From: Actinoplanes auranticolor
Lineage (GTDB): Bacteria; Actinomycetota; Actinomycetes; Mycobacteriales; Micromonosporaceae
NCBI RefSeq assembly: GCF_018332655.1
Contig: NZ_BOQL01000025.1
Coordinates: forward strand, 1-64,000
Reading direction: 5' to 3'
Length of the DNA: 64,000 nt
Shown here: one piece after another, positions 8,404-16,375 of the stretch
Layout: every line of letters begins with the position of its first letter
Numbering within the stretch: the first letter of the stretch is position 1
The notes under the pieces: generated by a model
What the model saw: only the letters and a program-made list of their open reading frames with translations
What the model was told of the DNA's origin: nothing
Database searches by the model: none
Translations under genes and position numbers: made by a program

Positions 8404-9360
8404 GTGGCGAACGACGTGGCGACCCTGCTGGGCGCGTTGGCCGGCGTGGCGGGAGCCACCGGCGCGGCGACACTCGGCGTCGCGGTGGCTCGCCGGCCGC
8501 GACCGTACCTGCCCGCCGGGCATGCGCTGGTGGGCAGCCAGGCCGGCGATCCGCTGCCCGGTGTGCTGCGCCGCGGGCTGGCCGGCCTCACCGTCCCGGT
8601 GCGCCCGGGTCCGCACGGCGAGCTGTTCCTCGGCTCCGGGGTGCCGCAACCCGGCCGTACGTTGCGCCGGATGGTCCTGTCCCCGCTGTTCGCCCGGGCC
8701 CAGGCGCGCGGCGGCCGGCTCTGCCGGGACCAGCGGGTGCCGTTCCGGCTGGTCGTCGAGTTCACCGGGCCGGTCCGGGACGCGGACACCCTGCTGCGGG
8801 CGTACCGGATGCTCGACCAGCAGCTGCGCGACCACGCGCCGTTGCTGAGCCGCTGCGTCGACGGCCGCCTCGACCCGGGAGCCGTCACGGTCGCCATCAC
8901 CGGCATCGTCGACGTCCGTGACCTGCTCGCCACGCAGTCCCGCCGGTACGCCTTCGCGGACGGCTCGTTCGACGACATCGGTGCCGCGTCGGCCCCGCCC
9001 GCGCTGGTGCCGATGATCAGTGAGCCGTGGAGCCGCCGGTTCGGCTGGGACGGGTGCGAGCCGATCTCCGCCGAGGAGCGGCACCTGCTGCACGCGCTGG
9101 TCCGCTCCGCGCACGAGGACGGGCGTACGGTCCGTGTCTGCGGGCTGCCCACCGGCTCCCGCAAGGCCCGGCAGGCGATCTGGACCGAGCTGGCCGGGGC
9201 CGGGGTGGACGTGATCGCCGACGTGGACCAGGCCGGACTGGCCCGGCATCTGCGCCGGCATCCCGTACTCCGGCCGGTGCCGCCGCGAGTGCCACCCCGG
9301 CGTCCCACGCCGGCCCCGCGGGCCACCGATCAGCACCCGGACATCGCCCCCGCCGTCTGA
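8404..9360 (+). CDS. Phosphatidylinositol PLC/glycerophosphodiesterase-like protein lacking active-site residues
   Basis: The 318-aa protein starts with a hydrophobic segment (about 6-28), a membrane anchor or uncleaved signal. The rest follows the pattern of the bacterial AIM6/PI-PLC-like phosphodiesterase family: GRTLR (84-88), GAVTVAITG, then MISEPW where the family has LISDNW, then FGWDG and a closing AGVDVIADVDQAGL. The catalytic signatures are gone. The family HAHNDY is HALVGS (40-45), the metal-binding SVEADV is LTVPVR (62-67), and the VAHD is FLGSG (75-79). I infer a catalytically inactive, possibly binding or structural, homologue. The start is a GTG. Family assignment is from motif memory, not alignment. 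Confidence 0.65.
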   Translation: MANDVATLLGALAGVAGATGAATLGVAVARRPRPYLPAGHALVGSQAGDPLPGVLRRGLAGLTVPVRPGPHGELFLGSGVPQPGRTLRRMVLSPLFARAQARGGRLCRDQRVPFRLVVEFTGPVRDADTLLRAYRMLDQQLRDHAPLLSRCVDGRLDPGAVTVAITGIVDVRDLLATQSRRYAFADGSFDDIGAASAPPALVPMISEPWSRRFGWDGCEPISAEERHLLHALVRSAHEDGRTVRVCGLPTGSRKARQAIWTELAGAGVDVIADVDQAGLARHLRRHPVLRPVPPRVPPRRPTPAPRATDQHPDIAPAV

Positions 9361-9385
9361 AAGATCCGCATAAGTGACGCTTCCA

Positions 9386-9425
9386 GGTGAACAGCAGGTG
9401 AACGAGCACTGAACTGCTGTTGAGC
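9386..9425. promoter_or_regulatory. Probable PHO box upstream of DUF47-PiT
   Basis: Four units spaced exactly 11 bases apart read GGTGAAC, GGTGAAC, ACTGAAC and GTTGAGC. On the other strand the first two are the GTTCACC repeats bound by the phosphate response regulator PhoP in actinomycetes. The array ends about 90 bp before the DUF47-PiT operon. It predicts phosphate-dependent control of the low-affinity uptake genes. Confidence 0.72.
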
Positions 9426-9516
9426 AGGGGTAGGCGGGCTCGGTACCCGGCGAGGCATTACCTAGCATTCCCTCGAATTCGCCAGACCCCGTCCACCCGC
9501 AAACGAGGTTCGCGCC

Positions 9517-10143
9517 GTGAAGTTCTCCTTCCGCCCCACCGAGGGCGCCTTCTACGAGCTGTTCACCCGGGCAGCCCAGAACCTCGTGCGTGGCACCGAG
9601 CTGCTCAACGAGCTGGCTCTGCCCGGGGTGGACGTGCAGTCGGTCAGCGACCGGCTGACCGACGTCGAGCACGACAGCGACCAGATCACCCACGAGCTGT
9701 ACAAGAAGATCAACTCGACCTTCATCACGCCGTTCGACCGCGAGGACATCTACTCGCTGGGCTCGCAGCTCGACGACGTCATGGACCACCTCGAAGCGGT
9801 CGGCAACCTGCTCTACCTGTACGGCCTCACCGAGCTGCCGTCGCTGCCGCGCGAGATGCACGAGCTGGTCAACGTCCTCGACCAGCAGGCCAAGGTCACG
9901 GCCGACGCGATGCCGCGGCTCAAGACCATGAAGAATCTCGAGGAGTACTGGATCGAGATCAACCGCCTGGAGAACGACGGCGACCGGGCGTACCGGATGC
10001 TGCTGGTCCGGCTCTTCTCCGGCGAGTACGACGCGCTCACGGTGCTGAAGATGAAGGAGGTCGCCGACGAGCTCGAGGACGCGTGCGACGCCTTCGAGCG
10101 GGTGGCCAACACGGTCGAGACCATCACGGTCAAGGAGTCCTAG
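9517..10143 (+). CDS. DUF47 family PhoU-like protein, partner of PiT transporter
   Basis: This all-helical 208-aa cytosolic protein is of the DUF47/PhoU-like group, with long amphipathic helices and acidic metal-binding patterns such as DVEHDSD (about 49-55) and DDVMDHLEAVGN. Such proteins are encoded directly before PiT phosphate transporters and are thought to regulate them. Here only three bases separate the two genes. The start is a GTG beginning VKFSFRPTEG. A four-unit PHO box lies upstream, which fits phosphate control. Confidence 0.88.
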   Translation: MKFSFRPTEGAFYELFTRAAQNLVRGTELLNELALPGVDVQSVSDRLTDVEHDSDQITHELYKKINSTFITPFDREDIYSLGSQLDDVMDHLEAVGNLLYLYGLTELPSLPREMHELVNVLDQQAKVTADAMPRLKTMKNLEEYWIEINRLENDGDRAYRMLLVRLFSGEYDALTVLKMKEVADELEDACDAFERVANTVETITVKES

Positions 10144-10146
10144 GCC

Positions 10147-11154
10147 TTGTCCGCCGAGCTCGTCGCAGTGCTCGCGGTGATCCTCGCCGCGATGGCCTTC
10201 GACTACACCAACGGTTTCCACGACGCGGCGAACGCCATCGCCACCAGCGTCAGCACCCGGGCCCTGACCCCGCGCGTCGCGCTCGCGATGGCCGCGGTCG
10301 GCAACTTCATCGGCGCCCACTTCGGCGCGGAGGTGGCCAAGACGGTCGGCGACGGCCTGGTCAAGCTGCCGCTCGGTATCCCCAGCCTGGGGGTCGTCTT
10401 CGCGGGCGTGGTCGGCGCGATCACCTGGAACCTCATCACCTGGTACTTCGGCCTGCCGTCGTCCTCGTCGCACGCGCTCTTCGGCGGCCTGGTCGGCGCG
10501 ACGTTGTTCGCCACCGAGGGCACGGTCCAGTGGGCCACCATCGTCGAGAAGGTGCTGATCCCGATGGTGGCCTCGCCGCTGGTCGGTTTCATGCTGGGCT
10601 TCATCTTCATGGTCGCGATCATGTGGGCCTTCCGCCGGGGCCAGCCGGGCAAGCTGAACCGCGGCTTCCGCCACGCCCAGACGGTCTCGGCCGCGTTCAT
10701 GTCCGTGGGACACGGCATGCAGGACGCGGCGAAGACCATGGGCATCATCGTGCTGGCGCTGTACACCGGCGGTTTCCAGGACAGCGCCACGCACATCCCG
10801 TGGTGGGTGTTCTGGACCTCGGCGGCGGTGCTCGCGGCCGGCACGTACGCGGGCGGCTGGCGCATCATCCGGACCCTGGGCCGCAAGATCATCGACCTCG
10901 GTCCGGCCGAGGGCTTCGCGGCCGAGACGGTGGCCAGCTCGGTGCTGTTCTTCAACGCACTGGTCCTGCACGCGCCGATCTCGACGACGCACACCATCAC
11001 CTCGGCGATCATGGGCGTCGGCTCGACCAAGCGGCTGAGCGCGGTCCGCTGGAACGTCGCCGGCAACATCATCCTCGCCTGGATCACGACCTTCCCGGCG
11101 GCGGCGTTCATCGCCTGCCTGGTCTACTTCGCGGTCCGGCCGATCTTCGGCTGA
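10147..11154 (+). CDS. pitA: PiT family low-affinity inorganic phosphate transporter
   Basis: The 335-aa membrane protein has about ten transmembrane segments and the two family signatures in each half: GFHDAANAIATSV near the N-terminus and the PSSSSHALFGGLVGA and ISTTHTITSAIMGVG loops. PiT carriers import metal-phosphate with protons. The start is a TTG placed after an AAGGAG site in the end of the DUF47 gene, so the pair is translationally linked. It is likely induced or repressed through the PHO box upstream. An ECF41-type promoter for the next gene begins three bases after the stop. Confidence 0.92.
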   Translation: MSAELVAVLAVILAAMAFDYTNGFHDAANAIATSVSTRALTPRVALAMAAVGNFIGAHFGAEVAKTVGDGLVKLPLGIPSLGVVFAGVVGAITWNLITWYFGLPSSSSHALFGGLVGATLFATEGTVQWATIVEKVLIPMVASPLVGFMLGFIFMVAIMWAFRRGQPGKLNRGFRHAQTVSAAFMSVGHGMQDAAKTMGIIVLALYTGGFQDSATHIPWWVFWTSAAVLAAGTYAGGWRIIRTLGRKIIDLGPAEGFAAETVASSVLFFNALVLHAPISTTHTITSAIMGVGSTKRLSAVRWNVAGNIILAWITTFPAAAFIACLVYFAVRPIFG

Positions 11155-11156
11155 TC

Positions 11157-11183
11157 TGTCACAGATCGCTCCTCCTCGGTGTC
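11157..11183 (+). promoter_or_regulatory. Probable ECF41-type promoter
   Basis: TGTCACA, 16 bases, then TGTC matches the known ECF41 promoter pattern (TGTCACA -35, CGTC -10) except for one base in the -10. It lies before a decarboxylase/ECF41 pair, the usual position for an autoregulated ECF41 promoter. Transcription would start near 11190. Confidence 0.6.
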
Positions 11184-11209
11184 TTCATGTCATCGACACC
11201 GAGGAGGAG
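11169..11209 (+). promoter_or_regulatory. Perfect 15-bp hairpin that buries the ribosome site
   Basis: The left arm (11169-11183) and right arm (11195-11209) are exact reverse complements over 15 bases with an 11-base loop. The right arm contains the GAGGAGGAG ribosome site of the decarboxylase gene; the left arm contains the promoter -10. Transcripts reading through from pitA would fold and hide the site, whereas transcripts starting in the loop from the ECF41 promoter would lack the left arm. It may also end pitA transcription, although no T-run follows. Confidence 0.7.
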
Positions 11210-11211
11210 AC

Positions 11212-11802
11212 ATGACCGGCAACACCAGGGTCCCCAGGACTGAGATCACCGGTGTCTACGGCGCCGTGCTCAAGAGGTTCACCAGGAAGATGTTCGGCGG
11301 GGTGCCCGAGGGCCTCGAAGTGCTGTGGCACAACCGGCAGGTGCTCAGCACCAGCATGGGCACGGGCCGCAGGGCCGCCAAGTGGCACGAGTGCGACGAG
11401 GACCTCAAGTCGTACGCCCACATGGCGGTGGCCGCGCTGGTCGGCTGCTCGTTCTGCCTGGACCTCGGCTACTTCCAGGCCCACAACAAGGGCCTGGACG
11501 AGGCCAAGGCCCGTGAGGTCCCGCGGTGGCGCGAGTCGCAGGTCTTCACGCCGCTGGAGCGCGACGTGCTGGAGTACGCCGAGGCGATGTCGCAGACCCC
11601 GCCGACCGTGACCGACGACCTCTCCGCCAGCCTGCTCAGCCGGCTCGGCGCCCCGGCGATGATCGAGCTCACCGCCTGGATCGCCTTCGCCAACCAGGCC
11701 GCGCGCATGAACGTCGCCCTCGGCATCGAGTCCGAGGGATTGTCGGCGTCGTGCGGCCTGGCGCCCCTGGCCCAGCCGAGCGGTGCCCCGGCGGGCGCAT
11801 GA
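11212..11802 (+). CDS. Carboxymuconolactone decarboxylase/AhpD-like protein (ECF41-associated)
   Basis: The 196-aa protein carries the CMD/AhpD helical domain with the redox pair C-S-F-C near residue 82 (GCSFCLDLGYF). AhpD-type members use such a CxxC pair in peroxide or peroxynitrite defence; decarboxylase activity is not implied. The gene is the classic partner of ECF41 sigma factors: its stop overlaps the sigma start as ATGA. I chose the ATG behind a strong GAGGAGGAG site. The promoter and hairpin immediately upstream suggest control by the sigma factor it is paired with. Confidence 0.9.
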   Translation: MTGNTRVPRTEITGVYGAVLKRFTRKMFGGVPEGLEVLWHNRQVLSTSMGTGRRAAKWHECDEDLKSYAHMAVAALVGCSFCLDLGYFQAHNKGLDEAKAREVPRWRESQVFTPLERDVLEYAEAMSQTPPTVTDDLSASLLSRLGAPAMIELTAWIAFANQAARMNVALGIESEGLSASCGLAPLAQPSGAPAGA

Positions 11803-12677
11803 CCGACGATCCGTTCCTCGCCCACCGCAGCCTGCTGTTCACGGTCGCCTACGAGATGCTCGGCTCGGCCGCCGACGCCGAGGACGTCGTGCAGGAGACC
11901 TGGCTGCGGTGGGCGGATCTCGGCGCCGAGGCCCAGCGCGGGATTCGCGACGGCCGGGCCTACCTGGTGCAGGTCGTCACCCGGCAGGCGCTCAACCGGA
12001 TGCGGACGCTGGCCCGCCGGCGTGAGCAGTACGTCGGCGAGTGGTTGCCCGAGCCGCTGCTGACGAGCCCGGATGTGGCCGAGGACATCGAGCTGGCGGA
12101 GAGTGTCTCGTTCGCGATGCTGATGGTGCTGGAGACGCTCGGGCCCACCGAGCGGGCCGTGTTCGTGCTGCGTGAGGTGTTCGAGACGCCGTACGACGAG
12201 ATCGCGGCCGCGGTCGGCAAGACGCCCGCGGCGGTGCGGCAGCTCGCCCATCGGGCCCGTGCGCATGTGGCTGCGCGGCGCCCGCGGGTGCGGGTGAGCC
12301 GGGCCGAGCAGGAGGCCGTCGTGGAGCGGTTCCGGGCCGCGGTCCGCGACGGCGACCTGCAAGGGCTGCTGGACGTGCTCGCGCCCGATGTCGTCCTGGT
12401 GTCGGACGGCGGCGGCGTCGTCGCCGCGGCTCGCCGCCCGATCGTGGCCGCCCGGCGGGTGGGTCCGCTGCTGGCGAGCGTGGCCGAGCTCGCCGGTGAC
12501 TTCGCCGTGCTGCCGATGTGGCTCAACGGGGCGCCGGCGATGCGGCTCGACCTCGCCGGCGAGCTGGACACGGTGGTGAACCTGGTGATCGACGGCGGGC
12601 GGATCACCCGGATCTACGCGGTCCGCAACCCGCACAAGCTGGCCCGGCTCGGCGCGGAGGCCCGGCTCAGCCGGTGA
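11799..12677 (+). CDS. ECF41-family RNA polymerase sigma factor (SigJ-like), decarboxylase-linked
   Basis: The 292-aa protein has region 2 (MLGSAADAEDVVQETWLRW), the WLPEP motif, region 4 (residues ~115-160) and the C-terminal SnoaL-like domain with DGGG and NPHK motifs that marks ECF41 factors. The preceding gene encodes the CMD-type partner and overlaps it by four bases, so the two are co-translated. The upstream TGTCACA element predicts autoregulation. It is the second ECF41 in this window; the two share architecture but not neighbours. Its 3' end overlaps the convergent oxidoreductase gene by 11 bp. Confidence 0.92.
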   Translation: MTDDPFLAHRSLLFTVAYEMLGSAADAEDVVQETWLRWADLGAEAQRGIRDGRAYLVQVVTRQALNRMRTLARRREQYVGEWLPEPLLTSPDVAEDIELAESVSFAMLMVLETLGPTERAVFVLREVFETPYDEIAAAVGKTPAAVRQLAHRARAHVAARRPRVRVSRAEQEAVVERFRAAVRDGDLQGLLDVLAPDVVLVSDGGGVVAAARRPIVAARRVGPLLASVAELAGDFAVLPMWLNGAPAMRLDLAGELDTVVNLVIDGGRITRIYAVRNPHKLARLGAEARLSR

Positions 12678-13656
12678 CCGGGTAGACGACGCCGAGCTGG
12701 GCGCGGATGGTGTCCATCAGGGTCATGATCTCCAGGGTCGTCCGGTGCGGCATCAGCGGGCTCTCCAGCAGGCCCTCGGCCAGGCAGCGCTGCACCTCCG
12801 CCGCCTCGTACTGGTAGCCGCTGCCCTCGAACGGGTAGGTGATCTCCTCCGGCTCCGCGCCCGCCCGGTGCAGCAGGAACGAGCGGGGCACGAAGAAGCC
12901 CTGCGGCAGGTCGATCCGGCCCAGCGTGCCGGTGATCGACGCGGCGTTGCGGGTCTCACCGACCAGGCTGCAGGTCAGGGCCGCGACGGCGCCCGAGTCG
13001 TAGCCCAGCAGCATGCCGGTGTTGTCGTCCACGCCCTCCGCGGTGAGCCGCGCCCAGCTGTGCACCGTCGCGGGGGAGCCGAGGATCAGGTGGGCCAGGT
13101 TGAGCGGGTAGACGCCCAGGTCGAGCAGGGCGCCGCCGCCCAGCGCGGGGTCACGCAGGCGGTGTGTCGCCTCGAACGGCCCCTGCAGCCCGAAGTCCGC
13201 GTGCACCGCGGTGACCTCGCCGATCGCGCCCTCGTCGACCAGCTCGACGATCCGCCGCACCGCCGGGTTGCAGCGCATCCACATGGCCTCCATCAGGAAC
13301 AGGCCACGGCTGCCGGCCTCCCGCACCAGCCGCGCCGAGGATGCGTGGTCCAGGGTCATCGGCTTCTCGCACAGCACCGCCTTGCCGCCCGCCAGGCAGG
13401 CCAGCGCCGCGTCGAGGTGGAACGCGTGCGGGGTCGCCACGTAGATCACGTCGACGCCGGGGTCGGCGGCCAGCTCGGCCCAGGAGCCGTGGGCGCGGGC
13501 GAAGCCGTGCCGCTCGGCGAACGCGGTCGCGGCCGCACCGGTACGGGATCCGACGGCGGCGAGCTCGGCGCCGGGCACGAGCGGCAGGTCGGACGCGAAG
13601 GTACTGGCGATGCCGCCGGTGCCCAGGATGCCCCAGCGGACGTTCTTATCGGTCAT
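12667..13656 (-). CDS. Gfo/Idh/MocA family NAD(P)-dependent oxidoreductase
   Basis: The 329-aa protein opens with a Rossmann fold (WGILGTGGIAS, about residues 7-17). It continues with ATPHAFH and the EKPMTL signature with its conserved lysine near residue 95, then the C-terminal alpha/beta substrate domain. These enzymes oxidise or reduce sugars, inositols or trans-dihydrodiols; the substrate is not evident. The start is the ATG that gives MTDKNVRWG with a GGTGG site upstream; longer starts add only non-conserved residues. Confidence 0.85.
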   Translation of the reverse strand: MTDKNVRWGILGTGGIASTFASDLPLVPGAELAAVGSRTGAAATAFAERHGFARAHGSWAELAADPGVDVIYVATPHAFHLDAALACLAGGKAVLCEKPMTLDHASSARLVREAGSRGLFLMEAMWMRCNPAVRRIVELVDEGAIGEVTAVHADFGLQGPFEATHRLRDPALGGGALLDLGVYPLNLAHLILGSPATVHSWARLTAEGVDDNTGMLLGYDSGAVAALTCSLVGETRNAASITGTLGRIDLPQGFFVPRSFLLHRAGAEPEEITYPFEGSGYQYEAAEVQRCLAEGLLESPLMPHRTTLEIMTLMDTIRAQLGVVYPVTG

Positions 13657-13725
13657 GATCGCCACCGTATCCTCCGCGCGACGGGTAGCGCTGCCAGCCC
13701 GCGGCGGATGGGGCAGGATCAGCGG

Positions 13726-14499
13726 GTGAGCCAATCGATGCCGCTACCGGCGGCCATGCTGCAGCGGGCCCGCGACTTCGCCGGCCCGCCGGCCCCGGCC
13801 CGCCCGGCGGCCACCGTCGTGCTCCTGCGCCCGGGCGGTGCGAGCTTCGAGGTGTACGTGCTCAGACGCGCGTCGACGATGGTCTTCGGCGGCCTGCACG
13901 CCTTCCCGGGCGGCGGCGTCGACCGTAACGACCTCCCGCGGACGATCCGGAGCGATTGGCCCGAGCGGCTGGGCGTCCCCGAGCGGGAAGCGAAGGCCGT
14001 GGTGGGCGCGGCGGCCCGAGAGCTTTTCGAGGAGGCGGGAATCCTGCTCGCGGGCCCGGCCGGTGACGAGCTGGTGGGCGATGTCAGCGGGGACGACTGG
14101 GAGGCCGACCGGGTCGCCGTGCACCGGCGGGAGCTGACCATGACCGAGCTCCTCGACCGGCGGGACCTGCGGCTGCGGGACGATCTGCTCTTCCCGTGGG
14201 CCCGGTGGATCACCCCGGAGTTCGAGCCGAGGCGCTTCGACACCTGGTTCTTCGTGGCGGCCCTGCCTCCGGCCCAGACGGCGCGGGACGTTTCCGGTGA
14301 GGCCGACCGGACCATGTGGATCAGCCCGGCGGCCGCCAACGGCCTGGCCATGCTGCCACCTACGCGGGCGATGCTGGACGATCTGTCCCCGTACCGAAGT
14401 ATTTCTGAAGTTGCGGCAGCCTCCGGAGAGCGGAACGCCGCCGCTCCTGTCATGCCCCGGGTCGAGCTGACGGAAGACGGCGGCGTGCTGCACCTGTGA
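13726..14499 (+). CDS. NUDIX hydrolase, NUDT19-like with long box insertion
   Basis: The 257-aa protein has a NUDIX box split by an insertion: GGLHAFPGGGVD precedes a segment of about 35 residues, then AARELFEEAGILL. NUDT7/19-type enzymes, which act on CoA esters, have such an extended spacing; the substrate here is uncertain. The fold would hydrolyse a nucleoside or CoA diphosphate with Mg2+ held by the box glutamates. The GTG start lies six bases behind a CAGGAT -10 element, so the mRNA is probably leaderless. It converges on pstB with no gap. Confidence 0.78.
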   Translation: MSQSMPLPAAMLQRARDFAGPPAPARPAATVVLLRPGGASFEVYVLRRASTMVFGGLHAFPGGGVDRNDLPRTIRSDWPERLGVPEREAKAVVGAAARELFEEAGILLAGPAGDELVGDVSGDDWEADRVAVHRRELTMTELLDRRDLRLRDDLLFPWARWITPEFEPRRFDTWFFVAALPPAQTARDVSGEADRTMWISPAAANGLAMLPPTRAMLDDLSPYRSISEVAAASGERNAAAPVMPRVELTEDGGVLHL

Positions 14500-15276
14500 T
14501 CAGCCGAAGCGGCCGGTGATGTAGTCCTCGGTCTTCTTCTCGGCCGGGTTGCTGAAGATCTTCTGCGTGTCGTCGTACTCGATGAGCCGGCCGGGGTCGC
14601 CGGTCTTCTCGATCGAGAAGAAACCGGTCTTGTCGCTGACCCGGGCCGCCTGCTGCATGTTGTGCGTGACGATGATGATCGTGAACTGGTCCTTGAGCTT
14701 GAACATCAGGTCCTCGATGGCCAGCGTCGAGATCGGGTCGAGCGCCGAGCAGGGCTCGTCCATGAGCACGACCTGCGGCTGCACCGCGATGGTGCGGGCG
14801 ATGCAGAGGCGCTGCTGCTGACCGCCGGAGAGGCCGGCACCCGGGCGGGCCAGGCGGTCCTTGACCTCGTCCCAGAGGTTGGCCGACTTCAGCGACTTCT
14901 CCGCCGCGTCGTCCAGCAGGGACTTCTTCTTGACGCCGTTGAGCTTCAGGCCCGCGACCACGTTCTCGTAGATCGACATCGTGGGGAACGGGTTGGGGCG
15001 CTGGAACACCATGCCGATCATCCGGCGTACGGCGGTGACGTCGACGTCGGAGTCGTAGATGTTCTGGTCGTCGATGGTGAGCCGGCCCTCGATGCGGGCG
15101 TTCGGCAGCACCTCGTGCATGCGGTTGATGGACCGCAGGAACGTCGACTTGCCGCAGCCGGAGGGGCCGATCAGGGCGGTGATCGTCTTCGGCTCCACGG
15201 TCATGGAGATGCTGTCGATCGCCTTGAACGAGCCGTAGTAGGACGAGACGTTGCTCGCCTCGATGCGCTTGGCCAT
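14500..15276 (-). CDS. pstB: Phosphate ABC transporter ATP-binding protein
   Basis: The 258-aa ABC ATPase has Walker [10 protein letters not shown] (about residues 36-44), the Pst-typical Q-loop region FQRPNPFP, signature LSGGQQQR, Walker B VVLMDEP and the H-loop [13 protein letters not shown]. It powers high-affinity phosphate import as the last gene of pstS-pstC-pstA-pstB. The ATG is preferred because GAGGTG lies six bases upstream; a GTG nine bases earlier is possible. It is expected to follow the PHO box upstream of pstS. Confidence 0.96.
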   Translation of the reverse strand: MAKRIEASNVSSYYGSFKAIDSISMTVEPKTITALIGPSGCGKSTFLRSINRMHEVLPNARIEGRLTIDDQNIYDSDVDVTAVRRMIGMVFQRPNPFPTMSIYENVVAGLKLNGVKKKSLLDDAAEKSLKSANLWDEVKDRLARPGAGLSGGQQQRLCIARTIAVQPQVVLMDEPCSALDPISTLAIEDLMFKLKDQFTIIIVTHNMQQAARVSDKTGFFSIEKTGDPGRLIEYDDTQKIFSNPAEKKTEDYITGRFG

Positions 15277-15292
15277 GGGGGACACCTCTTTG

Positions 15293-16375
15293 TCAGGTCA
15301 GCCGGTTGCGGCGGGCGAGCAGCTTCGCCGCGATCGTCAGGATGAGGACCAGGGCGACCAGCGTCAGTGCCGCCGTCCAGGCGCGTTCCGGTGCGAACCG
15401 CGAGGCGTCACCGGCCTGCTGATACACGTACAGCGCCAGCGACGACTGGTTGCCGGCGAACGGGTCGAAGTTGATCGCGGCGGCGCCACCGGCCACCAGC
15501 AGCACCGGGGCGGTCTCGCCGGCGGCGCGGGCGACGGCGAGCATGACGCCGGTGACGATGCCGGGCAGTGCGGTCGGTAGGACGACCTTGACGATCGTCT
15601 TCCACTGCGGCACACCCAGTGCGTACGCACCCTCGCGCAGCGGGCCGGGCACCAGCCGCAGCATCTCCTCCGTGGACCGCACGATCGTCGGCAACATCAG
15701 CACGGTCAGCGCCAGTGAGGCGGCGAAGCCGGAGAAGCGCGGCGTGCCGTTGTTGAACCAGGGGCTGACGATCAGCACCCAGAACGCCAGGATGAACAGG
15801 CCGGCCACGATCGACGGGATGCCGGTCATGACGTCGACGAAGAAGCGCACGGTCAGGGCGAACTTGCCGCGGCCGTACTCGACCAGGTAGATCGCGCCCA
15901 GCACGCCCAGCGGGACTGCCATCAGGGTGGCGAGGCCGACCTGCTCCAGCGTGCCGATGATCGCGTGGTACGCGCCACCGTTGGGGTCCCGGGCGCCGAT
16001 GTTGTTCATCGAGGTGCCGAAGAACTCGCCGTCGAGGCGGGCGGCGCCCTTGGAGACCAGCGTCCACACCACCGAGGCCAGCGGCAGGATCGCCAGGATG
16101 CAGGCCGCGTAGATCAGCGTCTTCCAGAGCCGGTTGCGGGCCGAGCGGCGCCCCTCGACGCGGGTCGCCGCGGCGAACATCCCGGCCAGGTAGAAGACGA
16201 TGCCGACCACCACGACGAGGACCCAGTTGCCCAGGCCGAGGCCGAGCACGACCGCCGCGGCCACGATCAGCGCGACGACGGCGACGCCCAGGTCGACCGC
16301 CCACGGCAGCTTCTTCGACCGGATGTTGTCCGGCGTCATGACGACCCCGGGGACTTCCTTTTCCAGAAGACTCAT
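15293..16375 (-). CDS. pstA: Phosphate ABC transporter permease PstA
   Basis: The 360-aa permease has an N-terminal extension with extra hydrophobic helices (about 25-105) not found in short PstA proteins. The standard binding-protein-dependent transport domain follows, with the EAA-type loop ([16 protein letters not shown]) and the [19 protein letters not shown] segment. It forms the membrane channel with PstC. Its ATG overlaps the pstC stop as ATGA, showing translational coupling; pstB follows after 16 bases. Confidence 0.95.
   Translation of the reverse strand: MSLLEKEVPGVVMTPDNIRSKKLPWAVDLGVAVVALIVAAAVVLGLGLGNWVLVVVVGIVFYLAGMFAAATRVEGRRSARNRLWKTLIYAACILAILPLASVVWTLVSKGAARLDGEFFGTSMNNIGARDPNGGAYHAIIGTLEQVGLATLMAVPLGVLGAIYLVEYGRGKFALTVRFFVDVMTGIPSIVAGLFILAFWVLIVSPWFNNGTPRFSGFAASLALTVLMLPTIVRSTEEMLRLVPGPLREGAYALGVPQWKTIVKVVLPTALPGIVTGVMLAVARAAGETAPVLLVAGGAAAINFDPFAGNQSSLALYVYQQAGDASRFAPERAWTAALTLVALVLILTIAAKLLARRNRLT

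Noticed and set aside
8377-10992. 871-codon minus-strand frame covering the phosphodiesterase-like, DUF47 and PiT genes
   Set aside because: Its translation is a low-complexity shadow and the plus-strand genes have clear family motifs and ribosome sites.
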